Of a DNA stretch of 64,000 bases, positions 1 to 11,394 are shown one piece after another; within the stretch, counting starts at the first letter, position 1, and each line of letters begins with the position of its first letter. Both the position numbers and the translations under genes were made by a program. The stretch is from Eucommia ulmoides. Its lineage: Eukaryota > Streptophyta > Magnoliopsida > Garryales > Eucommiaceae. The notes beneath the pieces were generated by a model. The model saw only the letters and a program-made list of their open reading frames with translations, was not told the origin of the DNA and did no database searches. The stretch lies in NCBI GenBank assembly GCA_016647705.1, contig CM028326.1, positions 18,291,901 to 18,355,900 on the forward strand, in the 5' to 3' direction.

Positions 1-1178
1 TTTTTATCTTTAAAGTGATATCCTGATCGTGTGTTTTGAATCAAATAAACTAAATCACATTCATATTGAATTCAGCATAGTGTATTTGTTTTAGTGGTTG
101 AATCCAGTCATTTTGAATTCAAAGCATTAACTTACATTTACATAAGGTTTGTATTTTTTTGGAACGTGATTCAGTTTCTGGACACGATTACGCTGAATAT
201 ACACTAAAACACAATAAACATGTAAGATGAAACACAATGTTATCGGGTTTAATATAACATAGTATCCACCATAAGTCATTGGTTTTGTATATAACAAAAT
301 ACGATGGTCTTATGCATGTTGAATTCAACACAAGCTTCGAACCTAGCAATCTAACTTTCCTAACTAACTAATAGTGTTGAATTCCGCACAAATTATTGAA
401 TTCAACACAATCGGTAATGAATAATTTCAAATATATATATATATATATATATGATTGAGATATCATTTTGAATCTTTAAAACAGACAATCATGGTTTTGT
501 AACTTACTCATGTAAAGAACAAAATAAAATTGATTTATTATATGATTACTTGCAGGAGTTTTCAATATAATTAATTATGGTAAATGTTTTTTTTTTCTTT
601 TCTGAATAGATATTTCAAAAATATATCATATACTTTTAAATATGGTAACTGTTTAATTTGAATTCAACTTAATAAAAAAATCTTAATCATACGTCAATTC
701 CCAAAAATCGATATTAGTCATTTTTGTGATGGAAAATCTGAAAATTTAAGAAAATGAGATTATTCTGTTCAAAAAGTCATGTCAACGAAATTATTTGGTT
801 CATTTATAATTAATAGGTATTGATTGGTAATTTGTGGGAAAAAAATGTAGATGGTTATTTTCCCCAAGATATATAGCCTTAAATAATTTATTTTTTTAAA
901 AGCAAAATAATAATCATTCGCCACGAATAAATTTGATAATTTTGATTACATATTTAAGCGAAAATTTTCATACATGAATCAACCAAGACCAAGGTGTAAC
1001 TCAAGTGGTATATTAGTAGCCTTTCTCCTGCGAAAATCAAGGTCTTGAGTCTCATTTTCCCTAGAAAACGTTATAATCTGTCTCTATTTAAACATGGATG
1101 CATCAAACACTAAGAAGGGGCCTGAGAAAGAGAGAGTTGGTGTTGAAGGTAGTGAGAAGCATTAGAAGAATGGAGCCG
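1..1178 (+). repeat. Left copy of a segmental direct duplication
   Basis: Matches 7380-8527 in the same orientation along its whole length, with many substitutions and small gaps. Both copies share TTTAAAGTGATATC near the start, repeated TTGAATTCAACACA-like words, an (AT)n run (429-450 here, shorter in the right copy), the phrase AACGTTATAATCT, and the channel-gene tail. The left end may extend beyond the window. Confidence 0.85.
1103..1177 (-). pseudogene. Duplicated 3' tail of SLAH-like exon 2
   Basis: The minus strand encodes GSILLMLLTTFNTNSLFLRP and four more residues before TGA. This matches the last 24 residues of the complete exon 2 at 20 of 24 positions, in frame and ending at the same stop. 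Upstream (to the right) the similarity stops at about 1178, where unrelated repeat sequence begins, so the rest of the exon is missing here. It is a partial copy made with the segmental duplication 1-1178, not a working gene. Confidence 0.85.
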
Positions 1179-1179
1179 T

Positions 1180-1490
1180 CCATACGTCCACCTCGGTGCC
1201 CGGGTGGTGGCCGCTAATTAAGCGCTGTCATTTTCATTGTAAGCGTACGGATCAAGTTTTAGCGGCCACCACCCGGTGCCCGAGCTTGTTTTTTCACTGT
1301 TTTTCGACTGTTTTTAGTTTGATCTCATCGTTTTCACTCCAATTTCATACATTTTCACCATATGCATCTGTTTTAATACAAAAAGAATAAAAACACATTA
1401 AAATGTATTAAAACATAATAAACGTACTCGAAAACTAACAAATTCAGTTTGAAAATAGATAAGTAATTTACATCTATCACCGGGTCAACC
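1180..1490 (+). repeat. 3' end of a dispersed repeat also seen at 58.05-58.29 kb
   Basis: The stretch from GATCTCATCGTTTTCACT (1321) to about 1480 matches 58135-58285 (TACAAAAAG, AAAAACTAAC, AATTCAGTTTG and the closing CACACCTAT/CATCTATCAC). Upstream it has an inverted pair, GGTGCCCGGGTGGTGGCCGC (1195) against GCGGCCACCACCCGGTGCCC (1262). The element is non-coding; the fuller copy is at 56.65-58.3 kb. Confidence 0.6.
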
Positions 1491-1494
1491 TACT

Positions 1495-1990
1495 ATTCTT
1501 AACATGCTTGGCTCATGGGTTTCTCCATCAACGGTCAAAGGCCCAGGACAGGGCCCATTGCTATAATTCTCCACACACTCTCCACGCGCCAAACTGATTA
1601 GGACGGATAACCGAGCTTAAGGTCCTAATTTTTGGAATGCTAATGGCGTCCTCGCTTATAAAAGGAAGGCATCGCCAAGCCTTTCAAAAGGTTGCAAATC
1701 AGAGGTCACAATTTTATTTTATCCAAGCGACCTTATTTTCTTCCTTCAGAGCTCTTACTCTCACGCCGGAGGGGACACACCGGGAATACCCCAACAAGTC
1801 CTATGTGCAGGTATCGACCTGAAGGCCAGGCCGGACAACGCCTCTCCAACTTGGATAATTCCAGGACCACAGTTATGAAGGATTGAAGGCCCCAACTCTA
1901 TCGAAGACGTTCTCCAGATCGCCACTAACTCTCCGCGTGTAGGCTAACCAGACCATACTGCTGGGTGGTCCATTTTTCGACACCAACATT
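1495..1990 (+). mobile_element. LTR fragment, probably Gypsy family
   Basis: An LTR-like fossil. A promoter-like CTTATAAAAGGAAGG lies at 1656, followed by a GC-richer stretch with CACGCCGGAGGGGACACACC and TGTGCAGGTATCGACC, then GACACCAACA near the end. This arrangement of TATA, R/U5 and a CCAACA-type end is usual for plant Gypsy LTRs. No second LTR or coding part belongs to it here, so it is a solo or broken LTR. Boundaries are approximate. Confidence 0.5.
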
Positions 1991-3309
1991 TATTATTGTT
2001 TGGTAAACAAAAGTGAAATAAATCTCAATAAAATTATTTTTTCACAAAACTTACCAATAAAAGAGGACATAAGAGTCAAGTTGTGCCCTACCGATCCAAG
2101 AGTAGAATGGTTGTGATGACAACAAAAATCACAGTAAAAACTCGTACATTAAGACCTAGTAGGTCAGTGTCGAAATGGATCTAAAACGGGAATAACCCAT
2201 ATCCTATAAATTATGGTGAATATTTACTTATTAATTTTCCCCAGAAACTATGGTGGATAATGGTGTAATATTTGAACTGATAATGAACAGAATTAGATTG
2301 GGGTTGATTCATAAAAGACTTGTTTCTCCCCGAATTAAAGGAGAATCATGTATGAGTTTTACTTATATATATGCATACTAATAACAATGAAAGAAACAAT
2401 TCATTTTTTTATCCACGTAAAACAGATTAATTGATTCTCACGCCGGAGATTCTTTGGTCGACATCACACTGGTGTTCCCTAAGTTTTTTGGTTGTTGTTG
2501 GTCTCATTAGTTTATTACTAGGGTGAAGATCGGAGATTTCTGGAGGTCTTATTGGGATATTGTTGGGTTAAAGATTGGTGATTTTGGATTACATCAGATT
2601 GTTTACCCGCTGAGTCCAAATTGTCTGATTTTAAATAGGTATGTTTTTAGTTTCAATATTGAAATTGCACAACTATAGTTTACATTATTATTATTATGTT
2701 TAATTGCTTATTCAATAAATGAACACATATTTGGGTAAGAATTGAATTTGAACATAAATATTGGGTGTGTTTACACCTAACAAAAATGCTTTGAATTAAT
2801 GGAATGTACTTGGGAATATAATGCGCAAAAATTTAAAGTTTTGAACCAAAAGCCTAAAGATAAAAATGAAAAACAAAGACACGACCTTTTATTTTGCCTA
2901 GTCTACAAAAGTGAAAGCAAATTTACATCAAGTTCTCACTTTAATGAACCAAAAAATAAAGTTATAGAATGCTCTTACTTCATCTTTCCCTTAATAAGTC
3001 ATCAAATTTGGTGCTTTTTGATCCCCAGTTGAAGCCTTTATGGAGTGAATAATGGAAAAGGTTTATTTCACTTCAGGGCAGGGTCCATTAACAAACTCTG
3101 AATTTTTTGTACTTCAGTAAATATGGGGTTTTTTATGTTGGGCCGAGCAATGTGGCTTACTTGGGCCCAAATGGTGGGACAGGGAACCCACTATATGTAT
3201 GGGCAACGGCAGGCGCAACTGGACCAATAAAATGAAATGGGAAACAATCTCCAAATTGCGAAAAGGAAATGTGGAAATATTTCCAATCATGAGATTTTAT
3301 GAAAATTAA
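1991..3309. other. Non-coding stretch, nothing recognised
   Basis: AT-rich DNA with no gene I can support. A CACGCCGGAG word at 2438 resembles the LTR fragment upstream and hints at another LTR remnant. The open frames here are short and lack family motifs. Confidence 0.5.
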
Positions 3310-3310
3310 A

Positions 3311-4381
3311 GGCCCCTTTGGTAATCGTTTCGTGTCCATCCCATGCAGTAGGAAGAGAATGGGATGGGACAGAATGAGATGAGAATTATGTTTTCTTCTT
3401 GGGAGCAGAATCACATTTGGCAACGATATAATTCGATTTTGATTTGGGAACAGACTTGTGTTTGGTAACGATAAAATCTATTTTGATCCTAAAAATTAAG
3501 AACGAATCCTAAATCATAATTAAGAAACCATCAAGGAATCGAACCCTAAATCATAATAAAAAAATTATCAAGCAATCGAACCCAAAATCATAATAAAAAT
3601 ATTATCAAGCAATTGAACCCTAAACCATAATCAAGAAATCACTAAGCAATCGAACCCTAAACTCCAATCGAAATCGAAATCCTAAACCCCAATCGAAATC
3701 GAAATCGAGACCCCAATCGAAATCGAAACCTTAATCGAAATCGACGAAATCGAAATAACCTAAATCGAAATCGATTTCCATTTAGGGTCGAAATTGACGA
3801 AATCGAAATACCCTAAATCGAAATTGATTTGGATTTAGGGTCGAACAAGAGAATCGACGAAATCAATTTCGACGAAATTGAAATTGATTTCAATTTAGGG
3901 TCGAACAAGGAACTCGATAAAATCGATTTCGATTTAGGGTCGAACAAGGAAATCAATGACGAACACAACGACGAACATGAAATCGACGAAAAACAATGAA
4001 ATCGACGACGAACACCACGAACAAGGAAATCAGTGGAGGAGGAAGAGAGGAGGTCCAAATCGATGCTGAAGAACAGGTTGAAGAAGAAGAAAAATGAAGA
4101 GAAAAAAGAAAAGAAAAGAAAAAAGGCTTACAGAAATCGAAACCCAAACCTCATTAACAAATTCGAAAATACCGAGTGCGTCCCTTTTTTTGGGATGGAA
4201 ATAGGTGGAAACAATTTTTTTTTGTTTCTTACTTCTCAAGAAAAAATGGGAATGATTCTAGATTTTGGGATGAGAATCGGAACGGAAATAGATTTACCAA
4301 ACGCTATGCCCAAACAGAAATTCAAAAAATCTAAGAATTAGATGAGAATTTTTGGGATGGAAACGGTTACCAAACAGGGCC
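3311..4381. mobile_element. PIF/Harbinger-like non-autonomous element 1
   Basis: Terminal inverted repeats are GGCCCCTTTGGTAATCG at the left and, read inward, GGCCCTGTTTGGTAACCG at the right. The site is flanked by TAA (3307-3309, one base off the left end, and 4382-4384), the 3-bp duplication usual for PIF/Harbinger elements. The inside holds no transposase. From about 3650 to 3950 it is built of CGAAAT/CGAAATC words, followed by GACGAACAC-type and GA-rich sequence. Frames crossing it are simple-sequence artefacts. Confidence 0.7.
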
Positions 4382-4384
4382 TAA

Positions 4385-4817
4385 GCCAACCGACGCTTTT
4401 GTCGGCGGTAAAATAATACAAATAAAATTTTAGTGAAACGAAAAAAATCTAGAAATTATTTCGAAAAAACTGCAATGGTTGTTTGTCTAGCAATCAACAC
4501 AAGTAACAGACATTGCGCGTTTGGAACACTAGTAACGGGTTTTTTGAGGGGGAAAGATTTTTTTTTTTCTTGGAGAATTGAGGACGTATATCATCAAGTA
4601 CAATGTTGGTGTTGAAATCTGGTCAACACTAGTAATTGGTCCGGTCAAGGTGATTTTATTTGTTAAAGTGGCGTTCTTGTGTATGGTGGTCGTTGTCTAG
4701 TGAACGATTCATGGTTAATGGCCAACTGTCAAAAGTCCTTAAGGTCTAAACTTGTACCTACACAAAGATCCGTTAGGGTCCTGGGGTGTCTCTAGTAAAA
4801 TCCCTCTGATGTAAGAA
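4385..4817. other. LTR-like remnant, left of element 2
   Basis: Non-coding. The phrase GTTAGGGTCCTGGGGTGTCT and the continuation across element 2 (TAAGAGTTTGGGAGAAAAG at 5828) resemble the R/U5 part of plant LTRs, so element 2 probably landed in an older LTR. No coding part was seen. Weak call. Confidence 0.3.
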
Positions 4818-4820
4818 TAA

Positions 4821-5827
4821 GGTTGCGTTTGGGTAAGGGATTTGATAAATTCAAGGGATTTGTAAAATGACGGGATTTTAAAATCCTGGATTTTGAAATT
4901 CCTTCATTTTACAAATCCGTTGTTTGGATGATTGTTTGAACTGAAGTATTTGGATAGTTTTTTTTATCTATTTTTTATCCCACTTTTGAAAAAAAAAAAA
5001 AAAAAAAAACAAAAATAGAGAAGAACATGATGAACAGATTTCGTTTGATTTAGTCGGCGAACAGACGACGGCGAAGACGAAATCGAGATGATGATCGAAC
5101 TGAAATCGAAACCCAAATCAATAAACACGATGAACAAATCGAAATCCAAATCGATGAACAAACCCTAAATCGAAGTAACGAAATCTAAGTAGAAATCAAA
5201 GTAGAAATCGAAACCCTAAATCGATTTCGTTTTTGAAATCGAAATCAATTTTGTTTTCGATTTCAAAAACGAAATCGAAATCAATCGAAACCCTTTCGAT
5301 TTGGTTTCGATTGATTTCGATTTCGTTTTCGAAATCAATCGAAACCAGATGATGACGATGAAGTAGCAGACGACGGCGACGAAGGAAGACCAGACGACGG
5401 CAACGGAGACCAGACGACGGACGGAGACCAGACGACGGCGACAGAGACCACACGACGGACCGAGACCAGACGATGGCGACGGAGACGGAGGACGACCAGA
5501 CGACGGAGGTATTTCGTTGAATGAGAAGGAAAAACAAGAAAAAAAAAGGAAAAAAAAAAAGAAAAAGAAAGAACAGATCGCGGCTTGAAGAGGGGATCTC
5601 ATAACAATTATGAAAATTACCTCCGTGTCCTTTTTGCTAAATGGGAAGGGAAGGATTTGAGAAATTCAACCTCTCCCAAAAGTATTTACAAATCCCTTCA
5701 TTCACCCCTAAAAGGATTTGACAAATTCTTTCCTCTCTTACCCAAACAAGAGATTTATCAAAAGAACATTTTGAAATCCCTCCCCCAAATGAAATCCCTC
5801 CTATAAATACCCTATCCAAACACAACC
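4821..5827. mobile_element. PIF/Harbinger-like non-autonomous element 2
   Basis: The left end is GGTTGCGTTTGGGTAAGGG. The right end read inward is GGTTGTGTTTGGATAGGG. TAA sits directly outside both ends (4818-4820, 5828-5830), a perfect 3-bp target duplication. The 1007-bp element has no transposase. Its centre again carries AATCGAAATC/CGATTTCG arrays (5040-5345) and then GACGACGG/GGAGACCAGACG repeats (5350-5515). Long frames on the minus strand here are simple-repeat artefacts. Confidence 0.85.
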
Positions 5828-5830
5828 TAA

Positions 5831-7379
5831 GAGTTTGGGAGAAAAGAGTACAATATTTCCTAATGCAAAATTTTGGCACTTCCTAGAGCATTTAATAACT
5901 TGATATTTATAGGAAAGCAATTGGATTAACCCTACTAAATAGGACCCTAAGCGTTGTCAATTAAGATAAATCGGGCCATGGCCAATATAGAGACGCGTGG
6001 TATGACTTAGGCAAATGGGCCTTTGTGTTTCGGCCCACCAAGAGGAGCTCATGGGTTGCCCAAAGAATCAAGAGGTAAGGCTCATCCCACATATGCATAG
6101 GAGCTCGTTTGGTGCCCTAATGATTTTTCTCGTTGGCCGCTGAGTAGAAGTCAGATCGGGCAAGCGGTGGCGAACGCCCAACCTTTGGTCGGTGGGCGAT
6201 AGTCGTGAATGGGGTGGGTGGTGCAGGTCGTCGAACGATGGTCGGCCCAGGTAAAGATCTTGGGTGGTCTGACCAATGTGTGGCATGAACATTGATCAGT
6301 CAAGTAGTCTCCTTACGGGCCCCCACCTTGCCATGTGTTGGGTTGTGAGTGGATTACGGTAGCCAATGGAAATACCCCTCCTCATACCGAATTTGCAGAA
6401 AACACAATTAAAAATAATATTTTTTTTTTATTTTTTTTTATTTCAAATAGCGTTTTCACAATTGTTTTTTATCTTTTTTTTTTTTTTTTTTTTTTTTTCA
6501 TTTTAAATATAAGCAAAAAATATAGCATTAAGAAGGTGCCATTTTTAATGGTGTCTTCCCAATTGAGTTTATTTCATTTTATTTCCAATATGAAAAAAAA
6601 AGAACATTAAGAAAGACGTGATTCTACTTTTCAGTTACGGGTAACTAAATGATTATAAATTAAGTCCAAAAATCGATGAGATACCATAGTAAACAATCTA
6701 AATATAGCAAAAGACAAGAATATCGAACAATTTTCCTTTAATATTAGGCAGATTTAATCTATCGAGATCTTAACTACATGTAGAATTTGTATTTTATATG
6801 ATAGTTAATGTTAATTAAAATATTTGTAAGAATAAAAAATAAGTTAAATATAAGTTGATAAAGATTAAAAAAGTATAAATAGGATAAAAGAATTAAATAT
6901 AAAAAATAGAGAATTCTGTTATAAGAATTAAATAGGAAAATATGAGATTGTAGCATAATTACATTTTACTTTCTTCCAGTAATTCAACTATTTATTAGTT
7001 TTAGGAATAGAAACCGTTCTAGGAATTTAACTTTTTATTAGTTTTTTAGGAATAGAAACACTTTCCAAATGCATGAGCTAACACCAAAAGATATTGGCGC
7101 GTTTACTGGTGGGTCATTTTTTGTATCCAAAATAATGAAATGAATCTTAATTTTTTTTTTTTTTTTTATTAATGGAGGAGTCCTTCTATATTAATAAATA
7201 TGTCCTTCAAAACATCAATTATATTCCATATTTATAGCTCCAATAATTTCTGATACATTCTTAAATTCGAGATGCTGTTACTATAATCAACCAATTCAAA
7301 ATGTTTATTGCAAAATTACCCAATTAATTATTTTATAATTTTTCTTTTGATCAACTAATTATACTGAAATAATCGTCTG
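5831..7379. other. Non-coding stretch, LTR-like start then AT-rich
   Basis: From 5831 to about 6330 it is moderately GC-rich (GGCCCACCAAGAGG, CGGTGGGCG) and probably belongs to the LTR-like remnant interrupted by element 2. From 6400 on there are poly-T runs and AT-rich DNA with no gene, RNA or terminal repeat that I recognise. Confidence 0.4.
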
Positions 7380-8527
7380 TTTTTGTCTTTAAAGTGATAT
7401 CTTGATTGTGTATGTTGAATCGAAGAACAAAAATCACGTTTATATTGAATTCAACACAGTGTATTTGTTTTAGTGGTTGAATCAAGTCATTTTGAATTTA
7501 AAACATTAGCTTACATTTACATAAGGATTGTATTTGTTTTTGGAACGTGATTGGGTTTCTAGACATGATTGCGCTGAATGTACACTAAAACACAATGAAC
7601 ATGTAAGACAAAACACAATATTATCAACTTTATATAATATCATATCCCCCATTTATCATTGGATTTTTATCCAACAAATTATGACGGTCTTACATGTGCT
7701 GAATTTAACACAAAATTCAAACCTAGTAATCTAACTTTTTTAATTAAGTAACCGTGATGAATTCTACACAAATTATTGAATTTAACACAATTGTGAATGA
7801 TTAATTTAAAATATATATATATGATTGAGATATCATTTTGAATATTTAAAACAGACGATCAAAGTTGTGTAATTTAATCATGTAAAGAACAAAACAAAAC
7901 TTGTAAGAGTTTTTAATATAATTAATTATGGTAAATAATTTTTTTTTGAGAATAAATATTTCGAAAATATCTCAGCTCCTTTTATTTATAATAACTGTTT
8001 AATTTGAATTCAACTTAATAAAAAAACCTTAATCACATATCAATTTTAAAAATCAGTGGTAGTCATTTTTGTCATGCAAAATCTGAAATTTTAATAAAAT
8101 GAGATTATTCTGTTAAAAAAGTCATGTCAATGAAATTATTTGATCCATTTATAATTAATAGGTATTGATTGGTAATTTGTGGAAAAAAAAATGTAGGTGG
8201 TTATTTTCTCAAAGATATATAGACTTAAATAATTTCTTTCTTTAAAGTAAAAAATAATCATCCGCCACGAATAAATTTGATAATTTTGAATTTTTATATT
8301 TAAGTGAAGTTTATCATACAAGAATCAACCGAGACCAAGGTTTAGCTCAAAGTGGTATATTTTAGTAGCCTTTCTCCAGCGAAAACCAAGGTCTTCAGTC
8401 TCATTTTCCCTAGAAAACGTTATAATCTATCTGTATATAAACATGGATGGATCAACCACTAAGAATGGGCCTGAGAAAGAGAGAGTTGGTGTTGAAGGCA
8501 GTGAGAAGCATTAGAAGAATGGAGACG
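7380..8527 (+). repeat. Right copy of the segmental direct duplication
   Basis: The partner of 1-1178. It holds the 3' flank and the last 25 codons of the intact channel gene. The two copies are about 7.4 kb apart, and the DNA between them is mostly transposon-derived. Confidence 0.85.
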
Positions 8528-8697
8528 ATAACCGAAAGGGCAGATAGAACGAGCATCAGCCCATTGGCCACCCCGCTCTTCACCTCCTGGGCATACTCTG
8601 TTGCCGCAATTGCCAACACCGTCAAAGGGTACGAATAAGCCCACCATGCCACGTTGAATTTCCTCATTGATTTCCTGAATAAAGCCGGTCTTGATAC
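8452..8697 (-). CDS. S-type anion channel SLAH1/SLAH4-like, exon 2 (residues 295-375)
   Basis: Second and last coding exon of the same channel gene, about 8.9 kb downstream of exon 1. On the minus strand the acceptor reads AATAG|GTATCAAG. The exon opens in phase 0 with VSRPALFRKSMRKFNVAWW, which continues exon 1 just as VCRPNLFKKS...FNVAWW does in Arabidopsis SLAH1. It then carries AYSYPLTVLAIAATEYAQEV, the conserved segment of the last third of the fold, and a final hydrophobic helix (about residues 337-362) before TGA at 8452-8454. Exons 1 and 2 give 375 residues, close to the 365-385 usual for SLAH1/SLAH4, and I see no interruption, so the gene looks intact. Its last 25 codons are duplicated at 1103-1177. 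RNA evidence would be needed to show the long intron is spliced. Confidence 0.9.
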   Translation of the reverse strand, partial: VSRPALFRKSMRKFNVAWWAYSYPLTVLAIAATEYAQEVKSGVANGLMLVLSALSVIVSILLMLLTAFNTNSLFLRPILSG

Positions 8698-8863
8698 CTA
8701 TTTATTGCCAAAAAAACAAATCAATTAGCAAAAAAATTAACCCATAACGATTATCCTGTGTGTTCTTAGTGAGATGTCTAGTGTTCAATATTTAATTCTT
8801 TAAATATTTTTTAAAAGATTTGAACCCTAATTGATAAAAAAATAAAATAAACCAACCGTTTCT

Positions 8864-9050
8864 TGTATAAAGAAACTTGTATCACCCCATTGATTTTGGC
8901 GTGATTGATTGTAATTACTTTTAATTAGGATTTAATTACTATTTGTATTTTTGGTAGTTTCTTTATTCTTGATTAGGTCATTCGCTATATCTCTTGTATA
9001 TATATCCAATTTATTCTATGAATAAGATTGAGAATTACCTTATCTGTTAT
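8864..9050 (+). repeat. Copia element 1, left LTR
   Basis: Pairs with 16193-16420. Begins near TGTATAAAGAAAC and ends just before the TGGTAATTAGAGCA primer-site-like sequence. Confidence 0.7.
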
Positions 9051-10765
9051 GGTAATTAGAGCAACATCCATACGGCAACACAAATTTCGGCCGCAACTCT
9101 TTTTTTTTTTTGCCATAGTCTCTCAATCTGAAGCTACCTCTCCACAGTAACCCCTGACCTTACCATCAGCAACAGAGAAACGCTTCAACAGCAAGGATCC
9201 CAGACAAGAACCAGTATCCCTACCAACAGTATTGCATACGAGGAATCCTTGTAGACCAGTACAATTGTTGGCCAGTTTTCTCATACGATCCAAGCAGAGA
9301 TCAACAATCTTCCTTGCGTCGACGGTTGATAACTCTCGATTGATAAGCCAGTGAATAAATCTTCCCCCATCTTTTCGGTCTTATCTTCGATACAGGCGAT
9401 CTGTAGCAGATGCATATGGAAGTTGTCACTTCATAGAACTCCCATATCAGCAAGAGAAAAACAACTACGTATTGCTTAATCTCATTTTACAACACTAAAT
9501 TGATCAATTCAACGGTTTGAACAACGACAAATCCTTTCGATTTTGGATCATAAAACCCTAGAAATCTTTTGGAGATTAGCTTTGAATCCACAAAAAACAT
9601 AGAGACGATTTTCCTCTAGCAATCCTTCTCCAATAATCTTCGCCTAGAGAGAGAGAGAATGAAAAATAGAGATCGACAAACTAATTGTTGATGATAAACT
9701 AATTACCTCACAAACCCAACACCCAACTAACCTGTACAAAACAATCAACTGCAGTTTTTTTTTAAGCCCATTTACCTAAACCCACGTAACCTAACCTCTT
9801 TTTAAGCCCATTTACCAAGCCCATTCACCAACTGCAGCACTGCTGTATCCAAATCACTCTCCAGCCTCTGTTTCACCTGTTTCGACCATTGCCTATGGAG
9901 AATTTAACCACCCTACCAGTAGCTGCACCAACAGCGCCGTCAGTGGCTATTCTTGTGCCACTACTACACACCACGCCTTCCCTTATACCCACCCTTCCAT
10001 GCCTGCCTTCCTTCCTACCCAACCACCCATTTCTTGGCCATATCATCTATGCCATTCACAAACACCATTATACCAGAAAATGACCAACAACTTATCTCCA
10101 TTAACACTAATGCTCAAGCTCCTATAAAACTCTCAACCTCCAACTATAAACTTTGGTACTCTCAATGGCGATCTCTTCCAATTGGATACAATTTTACTTC
10201 GTAATTGTTGTTTTGCCCATGGAAATGCAACTAGGTTCTTTGTGTTGGGTTCGACAAGATTAATTGTTTCGGAGCACACTCGTCGTCTCTCTCATCAAAG
10301 ACGTGGCATCCTATGTGTTATCCGATGCAACTTCATATGCCGTGTGGACTACACTCCACAATCTTTATGCTTGACCGTCACAAGCTCGTCTTCTTAATCT
10401 CAAGGAATCTCTTGGACGTGTTCACAAAGGCACCAAACCCATGGCTGCCTATCTTCAACATGTGAAGTAGCTTGTTACAACTCTGAATACGTCTGATGCA
10501 AATCTTACCATGGATGATGTTACTATCCATGTTCTTAATGGCCTTCCCTCTGAATATAAGATGATATCAGCTACGATATGCACTTGAGAAACTCCTCTCT
10601 CCTTTGATGAACTCCATGAAAAGTTTTGTGATCATGAGAGTAGTATTACTCAGGATATCTCTTCCGTTTCCATTCCAATAACAACAAACTACACTTCTCG
10701 CAATAGTGGAGCTCACAATCGAACCAACTGCACAAATCGTTAATCGGCCTCCCAAGTTCAATCTT
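9051..10765 (+). pseudogene. Copia element 1, leader and gag part (fossil)
   Basis: The leader is followed by gag-like coding from about 10090: LSTSNYKLWYSQW resembles the start of the Copia gag (UBN2-type) domain, and MAAYLQHVK and TIHVLNGLPSEYK are typical later gag phrases. Broken; about several interruptions. Confidence 0.7.
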
Positions 10766-10824
10766 TCTCAAATCCGCGGCAACTTCACTCAGGCTCGACA
10801 TATAATCATAAAACTGGCTCTAGT

Positions 10825-11154
10825 ATGATTTGCCAATACTGCGACAAACCGGGATACACAGTGAAACAGTGTTGGACGCTGTTTCCTCGGTTTAAGCTGT
10901 CCTCCATGAGTGGCTCGAGTTTCTCCCCTACCACCAACATCAAGGCTCCACTGAGAGCAAATTTTGCTCAAACCGCTACCAATAATAATTTCAATTGGTT
11001 GGTCGACTCTGGTGTGTCTTATCATGTGACTACGGATCTTCAAAATCTTTCTCTTCACTCTGCCTATGATAGTGGTGAAGATGTGATGCTGAATGACGAT
11101 AAAAATTTGGCAGTGACATACTCTAACTCTACCTCTCTATCTTCTTACTCTTGA
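10825..11154 (+). pseudogene. Copia element 1, zinc-knuckle and protease part (fossil)
   Basis: CQYCDKPGYTVKQCW is the nucleocapsid zinc-knuckle region, and WLVDSGVSYHVT is the retropepsin active-site region of Copia (usual form DSGA-x-x-H). Part of a broken element. Confidence 0.75.
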
Positions 11155-11394
11155 CCTTTATATCTTAACAATATTCATTGCGTACCTCGAATGCAGAAGA
11201 ATCTTATTTCTATTTATCAATTATACTCTACAAATATTGTTATTGTTGACTTCTAACCTTCTTCTTTTAATGTGAAGGATTACAGTATGGGGGAGCCTCT
11301 GGTAAAAGAGAAACCTAAGGACGGTGTTTATGAGTGGCCCTTACCGCAAGCATCATCCACTACCTCTACACTAATTATCAACTCCACCGAACTC

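Noticed and set aside
3570-3690. Telomere-like AACCCTAAA words
   Set aside because: They are spaced by AATC or AATCATAAT text and not in uninterrupted CCCTAAA tandem, so they are not an interstitial telomere array.
5196-5602. 113- and 128-codon minus-strand frames
   Set aside because: Products of GACGACGG and CGAAATC arrays inside the PIF/Harbinger-like element 2.
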